A DNA stretch of 64,000 nucleotides, taken from Candidatus Thiodiazotropha sp. (ex Codakia rugifera) (lineage in GTDB: Bacteria > Pseudomonadota > Gammaproteobacteria > Chromatiales > Chromatiaceae). A program made the position numbers and the translations under genes. The notes under the pieces were generated by a model. That model searched no databases. It was not told the DNA's origin and saw only the letters and a list, made by a program, of their open reading frames with translations. Shown in pieces: positions 47,647 through 58,006 of the stretch (position 1 is its first letter; the number at the start of each line of letters is the position of its first letter). Where the stretch lies: NCBI GenBank assembly GCA_025656675.1, contig JAHXHN010000009.1, positions 1-64,000 of the forward strand, read 5' to 3'.

Positions 47647-48549
47647 ATGGCTGAGAAAAAAATCACCAAACGCCTAAGCATTGTATTTCTAAATTATAAC
47701 AAACTGGCCGAAACCCAACAGACTGTTGAACAGCTTTCTCTCATTTGTGGGAACAGAGAAGATATCGAAATCATTGCTGTCGATAATGGTTCCAGTGATG
47801 GTACAGCGGAATATCTAAAAAGTCAGACAGTCGCAACAACAATATTACTTGATGAAAACACTGGTATAGCAGGATATAACAAAGGGTTTAAGCAAGCATC
47901 AGGTCAATATATTCTGGTACTTGATGATGATTCCAGCCCAAAGAACATAGCTTCTGTTGAGCAAGCGATGTCAGTGTTGGACCAGCGTAATGAGATAGGC
48001 ATTATTGCCTGTCATATCGAGTCGCCTGATGGTAGCGCTCAATCGAGCTGGCACTTACCAGAAAATGATAGCTTTGGGCCATCACCTTTTTTTATCGGCT
48101 GCGGATTTATCATACGTTCCGAATTGTTCAGGACTATAAACTGGTATCCCGACGATTTTTTTCTTTACCAGAATGAAATCGATATTGCGTTCAAAGTACG
48201 ACAGAACGGTTACCAGATCTATTACGCTCCTGACTGCATTGTCATACATAGGGGTATACCAAGTCAGCGACCTGGATGGAGAAGAGTTTACTACCCTACG
48301 CGTAATACACTTTGGTTAATCCAGCAATATTATCCTCAGCCTCAAGCAAGCTATATGATAGTGTCACGCTTATTGATCGGATTGGTAAGGGCTATTCAAT
48401 TTAATCAACTGGTGAACTATGTCAAAGCGGTGAAGGATGCCTTTAAACAACGCCCCAGTAAACAAATACTATCTGCTGATGTCAGGAAAGAGAGCGATAT
48501 GTTTTGGCGACAGAACAGTCTTTTTCATTACCTATTCAGAATGAACTGA
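47647..48549 (+). CDS. GT2 family glycosyltransferase
   Basis: The 300-residue protein has a GT-A fold typical of GT2: SIVFLNYNK at the start, AVDNGSSDGT, the metal-binding LVLDDDSSP, and FFIGCGFIIRSELF then DFFLYQNEIDIAFKVRQNGY, the acceptor and base region. The sequence is rhamnosyl/galactofuranosyl-transferase-like, and its position after glf favours galactofuranose transfer. The stop overlaps the next gene by one base (TGATG). Confidence 0.85.
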   Translation: MAEKKITKRLSIVFLNYNKLAETQQTVEQLSLICGNREDIEIIAVDNGSSDGTAEYLKSQTVATTILLDENTGIAGYNKGFKQASGQYILVLDDDSSPKNIASVEQAMSVLDQRNEIGIIACHIESPDGSAQSSWHLPENDSFGPSPFFIGCGFIIRSELFRTINWYPDDFFLYQNEIDIAFKVRQNGYQIYYAPDCIVIHRGIPSQRPGWRRVYYPTRNTLWLIQQYYPQPQASYMIVSRLLIGLVRAIQFNQLVNYVKAVKDAFKQRPSKQILSADVRKESDMFWRQNSLFHYLFRMN

Positions 48550-49967
48550 TGATTATGACTACCAACAAGCAGACTCGAGTTTTAATTATTATCGTCACTT
48601 GGAATAAGCAGCAGTATGTTATTGACCTGTTAAATTCAATATCGATATTGGACTATCCACGCGAAAGTATGGATATAGTCGTTGTTGATAATGCTAGTAC
48701 GGATAACACAGTAGAGTTAATACAACAGCAATTTAATCATGTTCATCTGATATGTAACAAAGAAAATATCGGTGGTACAGGTGGCTTCAACACAGGTCTT
48801 GCCTGGGCATTTGAGCAACAAGGCTATGATTACCTATGGTTGCTGGATAATGATGTGAGGGTCCACAAAAATGCACTTGCCGAGTTGCTTAATGTGCTTG
48901 AGTCGCAAAGCGATGTGGCCATTGCTGGATCTACCATGATGCAGTTGGATTTTCCCTATAAAATAAATGAAATGGGCGCATTTGTCGATCGAGGGAATGG
49001 GCAATTATTATTTAACCGACATAAACAGAAAGTTCCATCTCTGCAAGGAAAAGATGTCGATGATCTCATAAAAGCTGATTTGGATTTAAGTCAAATCATC
49101 AGCGAATGTCAAAGCTGGATGGATGTGGACTATGTTGCCGCGGCGTCTCTACTGATTCGTGCTGACGTAGCTAAAGAAGCGGGTCTCTGGGACGACTTTT
49201 TTATTCACTTCGATGATGTGGCTTGGTGTCAACACATTGCTGAAAAGGGATATCGTATTGTTGTATCGGCTCAATCCATCATATGGCATATGTCAGCGGT
49301 TACTAAAGTACCATCCTGGATACTCTACTATGACAATCGAAATATTCTCTATCTGCTTGAGAAATATGGTTACCCAGGATCAGTGGCCCGCTCAAAAAAA
49401 TGGACTCTGAAAAAATCACTCTACTACGCATTGATTGGTAAACCTGACATTTCGGCATTACATATCAATGCTCTGAATGACTATGATCAACGGGTAAAAG
49501 GAAAAAAGAATATTGTTTTGGATTCGGTGTATCAGGGTCTTGATGCCACCTCAGAGGTTTTACTCGACAATAATATAAAAAGGGTGCTCATGCCCTGGAC
49601 TGTAAATTTGCAAGCCAGTAATTTACAGCATCTCTTTATCAGAGCGCTACATGAAAGAAAGGACCTGCATATCGACTTTATATCAGATCCTTCAGATAGT
49701 GTTTCAAATCAACCTAGGCAACTACCAAAAAGTAACACCATATTTTTACCGAAATCAAAGCTAATGCGTTTGTGGGTCTACTACAGATTGCGAAACCGTT
49801 ATGACCTGGTCATCCAATCAGATTACCAGGCTATAATACCGCTATCCTGGGTAGCTGAGAAAATTCTATTTATTAATTATGAAGGAATCAGTTATAGAAA
49901 ACGGCCCTCTGTTACGAATATCGTGGAATTAGTAAAAACCATCATTAAATTGTGGCGCAAGTTATAA
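48549..49967 (+). CDS. GT2 glycosyltransferase, probable galactofuranosyltransferase
   Basis: The protein of about 472 residues has an N-terminal GT-A domain with VLIIIVTWNK, VVVDNASTDNT, ENIGGTGGFNTGL, WLLDNDVRV and DDFFIHFDDVAWCQHIAEKGY, and a longer C-terminal domain. ENIGGTGGFN is typical of GlfT-like galactofuranosyltransferases. The start at 48549 overlaps the previous stop; an ATG six bases later is equally possible. It is an inner-membrane or cytoplasmic enzyme of the glf cluster. Confidence 0.82.
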   Translation: MIMTTNKQTRVLIIIVTWNKQQYVIDLLNSISILDYPRESMDIVVVDNASTDNTVELIQQQFNHVHLICNKENIGGTGGFNTGLAWAFEQQGYDYLWLLDNDVRVHKNALAELLNVLESQSDVAIAGSTMMQLDFPYKINEMGAFVDRGNGQLLFNRHKQKVPSLQGKDVDDLIKADLDLSQIISECQSWMDVDYVAAASLLIRADVAKEAGLWDDFFIHFDDVAWCQHIAEKGYRIVVSAQSIIWHMSAVTKVPSWILYYDNRNILYLLEKYGYPGSVARSKKWTLKKSLYYALIGKPDISALHINALNDYDQRVKGKKNIVLDSVYQGLDATSEVLLDNNIKRVLMPWTVNLQASNLQHLFIRALHERKDLHIDFISDPSDSVSNQPRQLPKSNTIFLPKSKLMRLWVYYRLRNRYDLVIQSDYQAIIPLSWVAEKILFINYEGISYRKRPSVTNIVELVKTIIKLWRKL

Positions 49968-49985
49968 GAGTATGTCCGAATTAAC

Positions 49986-51617
49986 GTGTTAAAAAAAATA
50001 TTGCGTCACTTTTATCGATTGATTAGTAGCAAGCTCAATGAGTTTCGCTATAGGAGCATGCTTAGATTCAATCCGCCGATTCTTCCCAATAAATTCATAC
50101 TGAATACATGGAATCGAAGTGAGTGGCCTGACTATCAGTGTTGGATAGACTCTAATTCTATCAATACGGTACAGGAATGGAAAAGGGCAAACCGGCAGTG
50201 CCAGGCATTTGATGGGTCACTGGCAATATCAATCGTCACGCCGGTTTTTAATACAAGAGTCGATGTATTGCGAGAATGTATTTTGTCTGTTCGCTATCAG
50301 ACAAGTCCATACTGGCAGCTAATCTTGGTTGATGATGGCAGTACAGATAAGAATACCTTGTCAGTACTCAATTCCCGTTTATGTGATGATCCTCGTATTT
50401 ATGTCATTTTTAATGGTAAAAAAGGTAGTGGTATCTCTGCGGCAAGTAACCGGGGGATAACAGAAGCCAGTGGAGATTATATTGCATTTCTTGATCATGA
50501 TGATCGACTGGCCACTGATGCGATACAGCGGTTTTATGATGCATTGATGATGAATCCTGCGATCGATATTCTCTATTCTGACAGAGATATGATCTCTACA
50601 GGTAACAGACGTTTTATGCACCTGATGAAACCAGATTGGTCACCTGAGACCCTGCTTTCAGGTAATTATCTATTTCATTTTATGTGTTATCGAAAACAGT
50701 TAATTAATAAGGTTGGAGGTCTTAGATCTGATTATGATGGATCTCAGGACTACGATCTGATATTGCGATGTAGCGATCACCATCCTGTGGTTAAACATAT
50801 TCCCCGGGTTTTATATCACTGGCGTCAATGTGAGCTGTCAGTTTCACTGGATGAAAATGCAAAAAGTTATGCATTTGATGCAGGTATCCGCGCACTTGAG
50901 GATACTTTGGAAAGACGAAATATCAAAGCGACTGTCATTGAAAATAAGGCGCTTTGGCGAGGTAACTATCAGTTACAGTTTGACTCAGTAGCTACCCCTT
51001 CAGTAAAAGAAATCATAATTGATAGCCTTTCATCAATCACTGACTTTTCAGGTACCAAACAACCCCTTTTTTTTCATGATGCAGCTTATCATACTGAAAA
51101 TGCCCAAAGTGTAAGCGAACTTGCTGTATGGCTCTCTGTCGAAGATGTAGGCATTGTCTGTGGTAAATGCATATCTCCTGAAAATACTATTATTTATGGC
51201 GGCGCAGTCATGAAGTCGGATGGGAATGTGTTGTTTCCCTATCGAGGGGAGGTAGTAACAGAGCCTGGATATATGGCAATAACTCAGATAGTTCATAATA
51301 TCAGTGTGCCGGATTACAATTGTTTTTTGGTACAGCCTGCGCTGTGGGCAGTATTGGGGGGATTTGATACGGTCTACCAGAGTTTTGCATATCAAGTGTA
51401 TGATTTGGCATTGCGGGCGGCGGCTAAGGGATGGAGAGTGGTATATAACCCCCGCTCCGTATTTGTCTGTGATACTATCCCAGAAGTTTTTACAAAACAA
51501 AACAGTGATCAGAAGCGGTTTTGTGAAAAATGGAGTAAGTGGCTGGATAAAGGGGACCCTTTTTATAACCCAAACCTGTCTGAGCAGAGTATTTGCTACG
51601 AAGTCCATTGCCCATAA
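49986..51617 (+). CDS. GT2 glycosyltransferase with extended N- and C-terminal regions
   Basis: The 543-residue protein starts at GTG. It has about 80 leader residues, then a GT2 domain with AISIVTPVFNT, LVDDGSTD, GSGISAASNRGI, IAFLDHDDRL and SQDYDLILRCSD, and a C-terminal region (about 340-543) resembling a second, degenerate GT-A module lacking a DXD motif (GGAVMKSDGN, GGFDTVYQSFAY). Such layout is common in O-antigen and rhamnan synthases. It completes the glf-linked cluster, and no flippase or ligase gene follows within the window. Confidence 0.8.
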   Translation: MLKKILRHFYRLISSKLNEFRYRSMLRFNPPILPNKFILNTWNRSEWPDYQCWIDSNSINTVQEWKRANRQCQAFDGSLAISIVTPVFNTRVDVLRECILSVRYQTSPYWQLILVDDGSTDKNTLSVLNSRLCDDPRIYVIFNGKKGSGISAASNRGITEASGDYIAFLDHDDRLATDAIQRFYDALMMNPAIDILYSDRDMISTGNRRFMHLMKPDWSPETLLSGNYLFHFMCYRKQLINKVGGLRSDYDGSQDYDLILRCSDHHPVVKHIPRVLYHWRQCELSVSLDENAKSYAFDAGIRALEDTLERRNIKATVIENKALWRGNYQLQFDSVATPSVKEIIIDSLSSITDFSGTKQPLFFHDAAYHTENAQSVSELAVWLSVEDVGIVCGKCISPENTIIYGGAVMKSDGNVLFPYRGEVVTEPGYMAITQIVHNISVPDYNCFLVQPALWAVLGGFDTVYQSFAYQVYDLALRAAAKGWRVVYNPRSVFVCDTIPEVFTKQNSDQKRFCEKWSKWLDKGDPFYNPNLSEQSICYEVHCP

Positions 51618-51659
51618 ACAGATCATGAATTGTGGCGGAGCTGGATGATACGACAGTCG

Positions 51660-52973
51660 CTACATAGCCAGATCTACACTTAACTGCTTATCTTCGGGAT
51701 AGTATTTCACCTCGACCTTTTTTAGTTGATAGAAACCGTCTTTCATTTTAGGCAGTTTCAATTTTTTCTGATGATATTTAACCCGTACATTGGTCAGTTT
51801 GCGGAAGGGGCCTATCGGGCTGATTGCATGGGTTAATTGGTAGACTCCGGGTTTTATGTTCCGCGTTATCAGACGTGTCTGTTGATCGGTTTGTTCGATT
51901 GTTACATGGTCAAAAGGGGCAGCCAGTGGTTCACCGATAAAGAGACCCTCTCCAGGTTGTTGAACACTCTTCCAGTAGGCCTCGATGAGTGTGCTGCCAC
52001 TGCTGTAGTGTTCCATCAGAACAGCCGGATTGGGGAACTTGCCGGGATGATTGCAAGGTTCCACTACAGTACCGTAACTACCGCTGGCGCCTGCCTCCAA
52101 CCAACGCAAGGCACTCATCTGCTTACCACCGTTAAGCTGACCGCCTGCCGAAGTCAGATGGTCTGCTACCGCGCCGGGCAGGAAAGTCAAGCTGTCGAGT
52201 GCATCAACTTTGGACTTGCCGGTAAAGTAGAACAGTACGTCATCACGATCCCGAAGGGTATCGTCATGGATGATCTGTGTCTCGATCCAGCTCTGCATGA
52301 GGGTATTGATGCGTGGGTAATCATAAGCACGCACATTTCGTGCACTATCGCTGGTGCTGACCAGATACGCAGTTCCCTGGGGTAGGGTATTGTCTGCAGC
52401 AAGGCCGCGGTCAATCAAGCGCTTTGCCGCAGCAAAGTTGTTGGCTGCAATGCTGATGGTTGGACGGAGTGCCAAATCCAGATAGGGATCGGCACCACTA
52501 TAGTTGTAATAGGGGCTGTGACGTGTCGTGTCGCATTGCTGTTGAGAACACCAACCACGCTCTAAACCAAATGTAATGGCTGACGTAATCGACATACAAC
52601 CCACCCGGTAGGGTGTGGACCAGGTGATGGCATAGGCCTGGATATGCGCTGGGGTTGCCTTTAACAGACTCTTTCTGAGTCGGGTGAATTCAGCGACCTG
52701 AATAGTCGCCTTTTTGGGTTCAAAACTGACGTGCAGCAAGTTCCCTGCTGGCAGTCCGCGTGCCTGTAGATAATAGTGCCCAATCTGCACACTGAGAGGG
52801 TCTTCGTCATTGACAATAACGGCCAGTTCATCGGGCTGCAATCGATATTTTGGAAGGGATAGTTGTGGTGTATCAGCAATCAGTACAGGGGATAGAAATA
52901 GCCCAAGCAGTAGCAAACACAGGCTTTGCCGAACATAGCGTGACACTATGGGATAGTTGTATATCTTATCCAT
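51660..52973 (-). CDS. TIGR03790-family exported protein
   Basis: The 437-residue protein has a signal peptide (about residues 15-34) and the TIGR03790 pattern: DELAVIVNDEDPLSVQIGHYYLQARGLP, a segment with AITWSTPYRVGC, and the GASGSYGTVVEPCNHPGKFPNP motif. The family has unknown function and is reported in genomes that also encode exosortase, so this organism may have a PEP-CTERM-type sorting system. No exosortase or PEP-CTERM protein is in this window. Confidence 0.8.
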   Translation of the reverse strand: MDKIYNYPIVSRYVRQSLCLLLLGLFLSPVLIADTPQLSLPKYRLQPDELAVIVNDEDPLSVQIGHYYLQARGLPAGNLLHVSFEPKKATIQVAEFTRLRKSLLKATPAHIQAYAITWSTPYRVGCMSITSAITFGLERGWCSQQQCDTTRHSPYYNYSGADPYLDLALRPTISIAANNFAAAKRLIDRGLAADNTLPQGTAYLVSTSDSARNVRAYDYPRINTLMQSWIETQIIHDDTLRDRDDVLFYFTGKSKVDALDSLTFLPGAVADHLTSAGGQLNGGKQMSALRWLEAGASGSYGTVVEPCNHPGKFPNPAVLMEHYSSGSTLIEAYWKSVQQPGEGLFIGEPLAAPFDHVTIEQTDQQTRLITRNIKPGVYQLTHAISPIGPFRKLTNVRVKYHQKKLKLPKMKDGFYQLKKVEVKYYPEDKQLSVDLAM

Positions 52974-53046
52974 AACGGTGACAGGCTTGATTTACTCTAA
53001 TGCAAGATTCGAACATTGAATCCCGTGTCATACTGATGATCAGTAT

Positions 53047-55191
53047 TCATCGTGCAGTGGTTACGAGGGCAGCAGGTTCAGGCACATCATCGAACCTTTT
53101 TTTCGAGCTGAATGAGATGCGCAACGGCGACTGGGTAATTGGCCATTGCCCTTTAAGCCGGATCTCAGGTCTCTCTCCCTCAAAAGCGAGATAGCTGTAT
53201 TTGCCATAGTGTGGCAGTTTTCTAGCCAATCCTGGTAGCGCAGCCGCTGATTGACTGGCGATCCAGGCGATGGTCTGGCCTGTATCCAGGGTATGTTGGG
53301 TGAGTGCAAAGCTATGATTTTTTTTTGAATGGCTTGATGTTGAAACTTTCACAGCGTCATGCCCCAGCGCAAAAGGATATCCCTTCAGCTTGTCGATGAA
53401 GCCATCAAGGAACCGGTTTTCCCAACCCAACAACCATACCGGGCGATCCTTTGGCAGTTGAGTAATCTCATTATCGGGACGAATATCTGCATCCTGGTAG
53501 CCTTCACTCCATTGCCGGGCTAAGCTCCGGTAAGCCTTCAATAATTGATCGGGTGCTTTGGAAGGCGTAATGATCAGTACCCGGTCACTGCCGAAGAGCC
53601 GGCTGAGGGTTGGTGGGGATTCGGAAGGATCGAGCTGTCTGAACAGATCGAACCACGGATCAATGTCGAGCTGAGTTGGCTTACTGGCAAGATCAAAGGC
53701 AAACTGTTTTTTTCGTTGGTCAGTGAACAGTCTTAACTGTGAAATGCTGCCATCTGTTTGTTGAATGACAAAAGGGACTTCGATGGGAAAGGGAGGCTCC
53801 TGTTGGGTCTGTAGCAGTGTGCCCTGGAGTCGATATCCTGCAGAGCTCGCTTCCAAAGAGAGATTCTGAACGGCGATACCAGGGGATCCGCTCCTCTCTG
53901 TCCAGTGTTGAAAGTATGACTTCAATGATTGCCCACTGACTTGCTCAAAGGCTGCTCTTAAATCCTCATAGCCTACTGTTTTGAAGCGGTTATTACGATA
54001 GAAGCTCCGTAAGCCGGCTATAAAGGGTGCATCGCCCAGCTTGCGCCGGAGCATGTGGAACAACATCAGGCTCTTGTCATAGCCAACGGCCTGACTCGCT
54101 GTTGAGTGACGACTGCGAAAGTCAACCAAGGGAAAGTCATTTTCCGAGTGAATGAAATCCCGATATCGCTGCAGTGCTGTGCGGCGATGATTGGCCCCCT
54201 GGCCACGTTGTTCAGCCAGCAGATGATCCGCCAGGTAGCTGGTCAAACCCTCTGCCCAGTTGCCGGATTGATAGTCGATATAGACACTGTTCCCCCACCA
54301 ATTATGGAGTATTTCATGGGGATAGGATGTGTGCAGTATAAAGGGTAGACGCAGAACCCTGGGGCCCAGCAGGGTGAAGGAGGGCATGCCGTAACCACTC
54401 TCCCAGAAGTTTTCCACCATGGCGAACTTCGCATAGGGATAGGGACCGATAAGTGTCTGATAGAGTTGCAGATAGTGATCAGTGACCTGCAGATAGCGGT
54501 CAGCAATAGCCGTATCATCCTGACGTAAATACACCTGTGCCTCAAAGTTCTCCAATGGCTTGCGATAGAGGTGGTAGGGTGCTGCTATCAGGTAGATATC
54601 ATCCTGTGGGGTTTTTTCATGCCAGCGAATCGATGTCCGCTCCTGGTGGGTGTCGATTTTTGGGCCTTCACCCTGGCTCACTGCAAGCCAAGGTTTCGGT
54701 AGCTCGACGTTCAGTTCAAAGGTATGCAGGCTATCTGGAAAGTAGGGATACCAGCCGGTGCTGGCGTCCAGAAAGATACCCTGCTTTGATATCGTACCGG
54801 AGAGTCGTTGACTGATACGTCCTGGGCTCTCCTTGAGGGTGGTCAACTGATGCGCAATCTTCCCGCTATAGTCTAGGGTGAAATGACGCTGCTGTTCAGG
54901 CATGCTGAGTCGGTAGGCAACCAATGGCGCTGAGCCGGGTGCCTTTCCAGTCTCAACAATCTCCACACCTTCAGTCAGGCTACGGGGATTGAGACCTTGA
55001 TGCAGCAGAAATTCGGTGTTGGCACCTTCAGGTAAACTAATTCTGTCCATCACGTGCAACCGTTGGCTGGCTGGGTCAAGCGTGACGTGTATATCGTGGT
55101 GCAACTCAGGGGTGGCGAATGCTGGACTGCAGCATTGAATTTGCCACACCAGGATGAAACAGATGAAGGATTTGTTGGTCTTAACGCGCAT
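53047..55191 (-). CDS. M1-family metallopeptidase, exported
   Basis: The 714-residue protein has a signal peptide (residues 1 to about 27, ending AFA), an N-terminal beta-domain and an M1-type gluzincin core with HEILHNWWGN (HExxH) and the third zinc ligand in GNWAEGLTSY, here 17 rather than the usual 18 residues after HExxH. The GAMEN exopeptidase motif is absent, replaced by ESGYGMPSFTLLG, so it may not be a classical aminopeptidase. A C-terminal domain of about 250 residues is unassigned. It lies 73 bases upstream of the TIGR03790 gene on the same strand and is probably cotranscribed. Confidence 0.82.
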   Translation of the reverse strand: MRVKTNKSFICFILVWQIQCCSPAFATPELHHDIHVTLDPASQRLHVMDRISLPEGANTEFLLHQGLNPRSLTEGVEIVETGKAPGSAPLVAYRLSMPEQQRHFTLDYSGKIAHQLTTLKESPGRISQRLSGTISKQGIFLDASTGWYPYFPDSLHTFELNVELPKPWLAVSQGEGPKIDTHQERTSIRWHEKTPQDDIYLIAAPYHLYRKPLENFEAQVYLRQDDTAIADRYLQVTDHYLQLYQTLIGPYPYAKFAMVENFWESGYGMPSFTLLGPRVLRLPFILHTSYPHEILHNWWGNSVYIDYQSGNWAEGLTSYLADHLLAEQRGQGANHRRTALQRYRDFIHSENDFPLVDFRSRHSTASQAVGYDKSLMLFHMLRRKLGDAPFIAGLRSFYRNNRFKTVGYEDLRAAFEQVSGQSLKSYFQHWTERSGSPGIAVQNLSLEASSAGYRLQGTLLQTQQEPPFPIEVPFVIQQTDGSISQLRLFTDQRKKQFAFDLASKPTQLDIDPWFDLFRQLDPSESPPTLSRLFGSDRVLIITPSKAPDQLLKAYRSLARQWSEGYQDADIRPDNEITQLPKDRPVWLLGWENRFLDGFIDKLKGYPFALGHDAVKVSTSSHSKKNHSFALTQHTLDTGQTIAWIASQSAAALPGLARKLPHYGKYSYLAFEGERPEIRLKGQWPITQSPLRISFSSKKRFDDVPEPAALVTTAR

Positions 55192-55494
55192 ATGTAGTGT
55201 AGTGTCTCATAGTGGTATGACGTTATCAGAGGCCCGTCAATGCCTCAAGTTAAGTGTACAGTGCTGTTAATGCCAGACAATGTGAGACAACCTCGTCAAA
55301 AAAAATGCTATGTATTGGTTTGACTCCCTGCATCGGTTGGTTGTCGCTCCATCGTCCTGTCAGCACAGGCTTGTACTGATGAGGTTTGCGCGGTATTTAA
55401 ACCGGTATGAAAAGAGAGCCGAATACCTGCCACTTAAACGACAGCAAGGTTGTTCAAGGGACACTCGACTAGTTGATCGAATTGGGAGAAGTTT
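55192..55494. other. Divergent intergenic region
   Basis: It holds the promoters for the M1 peptidase (minus) and the ChaN-like gene (plus). Open frames here are short and lack family similarity. GGGAG lies about ten bases before the GTG start at 55495. Confidence 0.5.
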
Positions 55495-56613
55495 GTGTTG
55501 CATAATCGTTTATTGATTGTAATCTTGACCTGCCTGATGACAGGCGTCCAGGCTCATGAGAATCACATTGACCCTGTCATCGACCTCTCAGCAATGATCG
55601 ATGTGACCAGTCTGGTAGAAAAGGTTGCCGATCGACAGGTTGTATTTGTCGGTGAGTCACACGATCAGTACCAACATCATCTTAATCAACTGGCTATCAT
55701 CAAGGGGCTTTACGCAAAACACCCTGATCTTGCCATTGGTCTGGAATTTTTCTTTCAGCCTTACCAGAGTGCCCTTGACCGCTATATTGCGGGTGAAATC
55801 GACGAGGCTGGTTTGATTCGTGAATCGGACTATTTCAATCGCTGGCGATTCGATTACAGACTTTATCGACCCATACTTCAATATGCCCGAGAGCATGGTA
55901 TTCCTTTGATCGCACTCAATCTTGAGAGTGAAATCACCAAACAGGTGGGGAGTGAGGGAATAGATAGCCTCCCGGAACACCTGAAGCAGCGTATCCCAAG
56001 TGAAATTGACAGGGAAAACAAGACCTATCGCAATCGCCTGCAGACAATATTCGATGCGCATCCTCATAAGGAAGGGAGTGATTTCGAACGCTTCCTCGAC
56101 GTTCAACTGTTGTGGGATGAAGGGATGGCACAACAGGCTGCTGAGTGGATGAAATCGCACCCGGATTCGCATCTGGTCATCCTGGCGGGAGTCGGGCACC
56201 TGATGTATGGGTATGGTATACCCAAACGTCTAGCCCGCCGGGTCGATGCCAGCCAGGCAATCATCCTCAATATGAATGCCCCGTCAGAGCTCAATCAGGC
56301 ACTTGCGGACTATCTTATCCTGGCCAACCAGCAGAACGTTTTACCCCGTGCAGGAAAACTTGGTGTTCTACTTGATGTCAATGAATCACCGCCCAGGGTG
56401 ACAGGTTTTGTAGCGGGAAGTGGTGCGGCAGAAGCGGGTGTCGAGGAGAAGGATCGGTTACGTGCTATCGATGGTCAACCGATTAAGAGTTATGCTGACA
56501 TACGTATTGCCCTGATGGATAAAGCAGTGGGTGACAAGGTTGAATTGGAAGTGGAAAGGGAGCGGTTGTTTGTTGGTGTTTTTACTGAGATCTTTCAGGT
56601 AACGCTACACTGA
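55495..56613 (+). CDS. ChaN-like haem-binding-domain protein with C-terminal PDZ
   Basis: The 372-residue protein starts at GTG with GGGAG upstream. It has a short signal peptide (to about residue 21), a ChaN-like domain (about 35-280: VVFVGESHDQYQHHLNQLAIIK, IGLEFFFQPYQ, VILAGVGHLMYGYGIPKRLAR) and a PDZ domain (about 290-372: GSGAAEAGVEEKDRLRAIDGQ). ChaN-like proteins bind haem in pairs; the PDZ fusion suggests a periplasmic sorting or protease-adaptor role. This is inference. Confidence 0.82.
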   Translation: MLHNRLLIVILTCLMTGVQAHENHIDPVIDLSAMIDVTSLVEKVADRQVVFVGESHDQYQHHLNQLAIIKGLYAKHPDLAIGLEFFFQPYQSALDRYIAGEIDEAGLIRESDYFNRWRFDYRLYRPILQYAREHGIPLIALNLESEITKQVGSEGIDSLPEHLKQRIPSEIDRENKTYRNRLQTIFDAHPHKEGSDFERFLDVQLLWDEGMAQQAAEWMKSHPDSHLVILAGVGHLMYGYGIPKRLARRVDASQAIILNMNAPSELNQALADYLILANQQNVLPRAGKLGVLLDVNESPPRVTGFVAGSGAAEAGVEEKDRLRAIDGQPIKSYADIRIALMDKAVGDKVELEVERERLFVGVFTEIFQVTLH

Positions 56614-56701
56614 CAGAGTACAAGTATGTCACCGGGTAAATATGGCAGCGTCTCTCAATGGATGATCACGGGCCAATGATACACCATTTAAAAAATATAC
56701 T

Positions 56702-58006
56702 ATGAAACGACCAGAACTCCTCTCACCCGCAGGCACCTTGAAAAATGCCCGTTATGCTTTTGCCTATGGCGCCGATGCTGTCTACGCCGGTCTGCCCCGC
56801 TACAGCCTGCGGGTAAGGAATAACGATTTTTTACAAGATAATCTAGCCATTGGTATTGCCGATGCACATGCTTTACAACGCCAATTCTATCTGGCCTGTA
56901 ATGTGATGCCGCACAATGCCAAGCTGAAGACCTTTATCAAGGATCTTGAGCCGGTTATCGATATGGGTCCGGATGCACTGATCATGTCCGATCCAGGACT
57001 GATCCTGATGGTTAGAGAGACCTGGCCTGAGATGCCTATCCATCTCTCTGTACAGGCCAACACGGTGAATGCCGAGGCAGTACGATTCTGGCAACAGCAG
57101 GGTGTGAGTCGGGTGATTCTCTCCCGTGAACTCTCCCTGGAGGAGGTGCAGGAGATCAGGCAGTCCTGTCCGGATATGGAGTTGGAGGTGTTCATTCATG
57201 GCGCCTTATGTATCGCTTATTCAGGTCGCTGTCTGCTATCAGGCTACTTCAATCATCGAGATGCCAATCAGGGTACCTGCACAAACAGCTGTCGCTGGGA
57301 TTACAAGGTATCAAAACCTGTCGCTGTACCAAGCCTCAGCGATGGACCCGCGGGTGTGACCCGGCATAGCGAGGCAGATGACATCTACTATATCGAAGAG
57401 AATGGTCGGCCAGGGGAGCAGATGCCGGTGTTTGAAGACGAACACGGTACCTACATCATGAATTCAAGGGACCTGCGAGCTGTTGAACATGTGGCGAGGC
57501 TGGTCGAAATCGGTGTGGATTGTCTGAAGATAGAGGGCCGTACCAAGTCACACTACTACACTGCACGTACAACCCAGGTCTACCGGCAGGCGATAGATGA
57601 TGCTGTCGCGGGAAGACCCTTTCAGGTTGAGTTGATGGCGGATCTGGAGAGCCTGGCCAATCGAGGCTATACCGATGGCTTCTATCAAAGGCATGAATCG
57701 CAACAGTTGCAGAACTACCGCTATGGCAGCTCTCAGACTGAGCGGCAACAGTTTGTAGGTGAAGTGACCGGCATCGATGATGCATCAGGTCTTATTGACC
57801 TGGATGTAAAAAACAAAATTCGGATAGGTGACCGACTTGAGTTGATGACACCAACAGGGAATCGCAGTTTTATATTGGAGAAGATGGAGGACCAGCATGG
57901 TAACGCCATGCAAGAGGCGCCAGGAGGGGGTTATCAGGTCCGTGTTCAATTGCCCACCCTTGAAGTGGAGAACGCGCTGCTATGCCGTTATCTTGAGCCA
58001 GTATGA
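56702..58006 (+). CDS. trhP: U32-family tRNA hydroxylation protein TrhP
   Basis: The 434-residue protein matches YegQ/TrhP rather than UbiU/V or RlhA in length and sequence (MKRPELLSPAGTLKNARYAF, ADAVYAGLPRYSLRVRNN). Cysteines C170, C177, C193 and C197 are in the positions used for an iron-sulfur cluster in U32 proteins (HGALC, SGRC, GTCTNSC). TrhP makes 5-hydroxyuridine at the tRNA wobble position, using prephenate. It overlaps the following gene by four bases (ATGA). Confidence 0.92.
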   Translation: MKRPELLSPAGTLKNARYAFAYGADAVYAGLPRYSLRVRNNDFLQDNLAIGIADAHALQRQFYLACNVMPHNAKLKTFIKDLEPVIDMGPDALIMSDPGLILMVRETWPEMPIHLSVQANTVNAEAVRFWQQQGVSRVILSRELSLEEVQEIRQSCPDMELEVFIHGALCIAYSGRCLLSGYFNHRDANQGTCTNSCRWDYKVSKPVAVPSLSDGPAGVTRHSEADDIYYIEENGRPGEQMPVFEDEHGTYIMNSRDLRAVEHVARLVEIGVDCLKIEGRTKSHYYTARTTQVYRQAIDDAVAGRPFQVELMADLESLANRGYTDGFYQRHESQQLQNYRYGSSQTERQQFVGEVTGIDDASGLIDLDVKNKIRIGDRLELMTPTGNRSFILEKMEDQHGNAMQEAPGGGYQVRVQLPTLEVENALLCRYLEPV

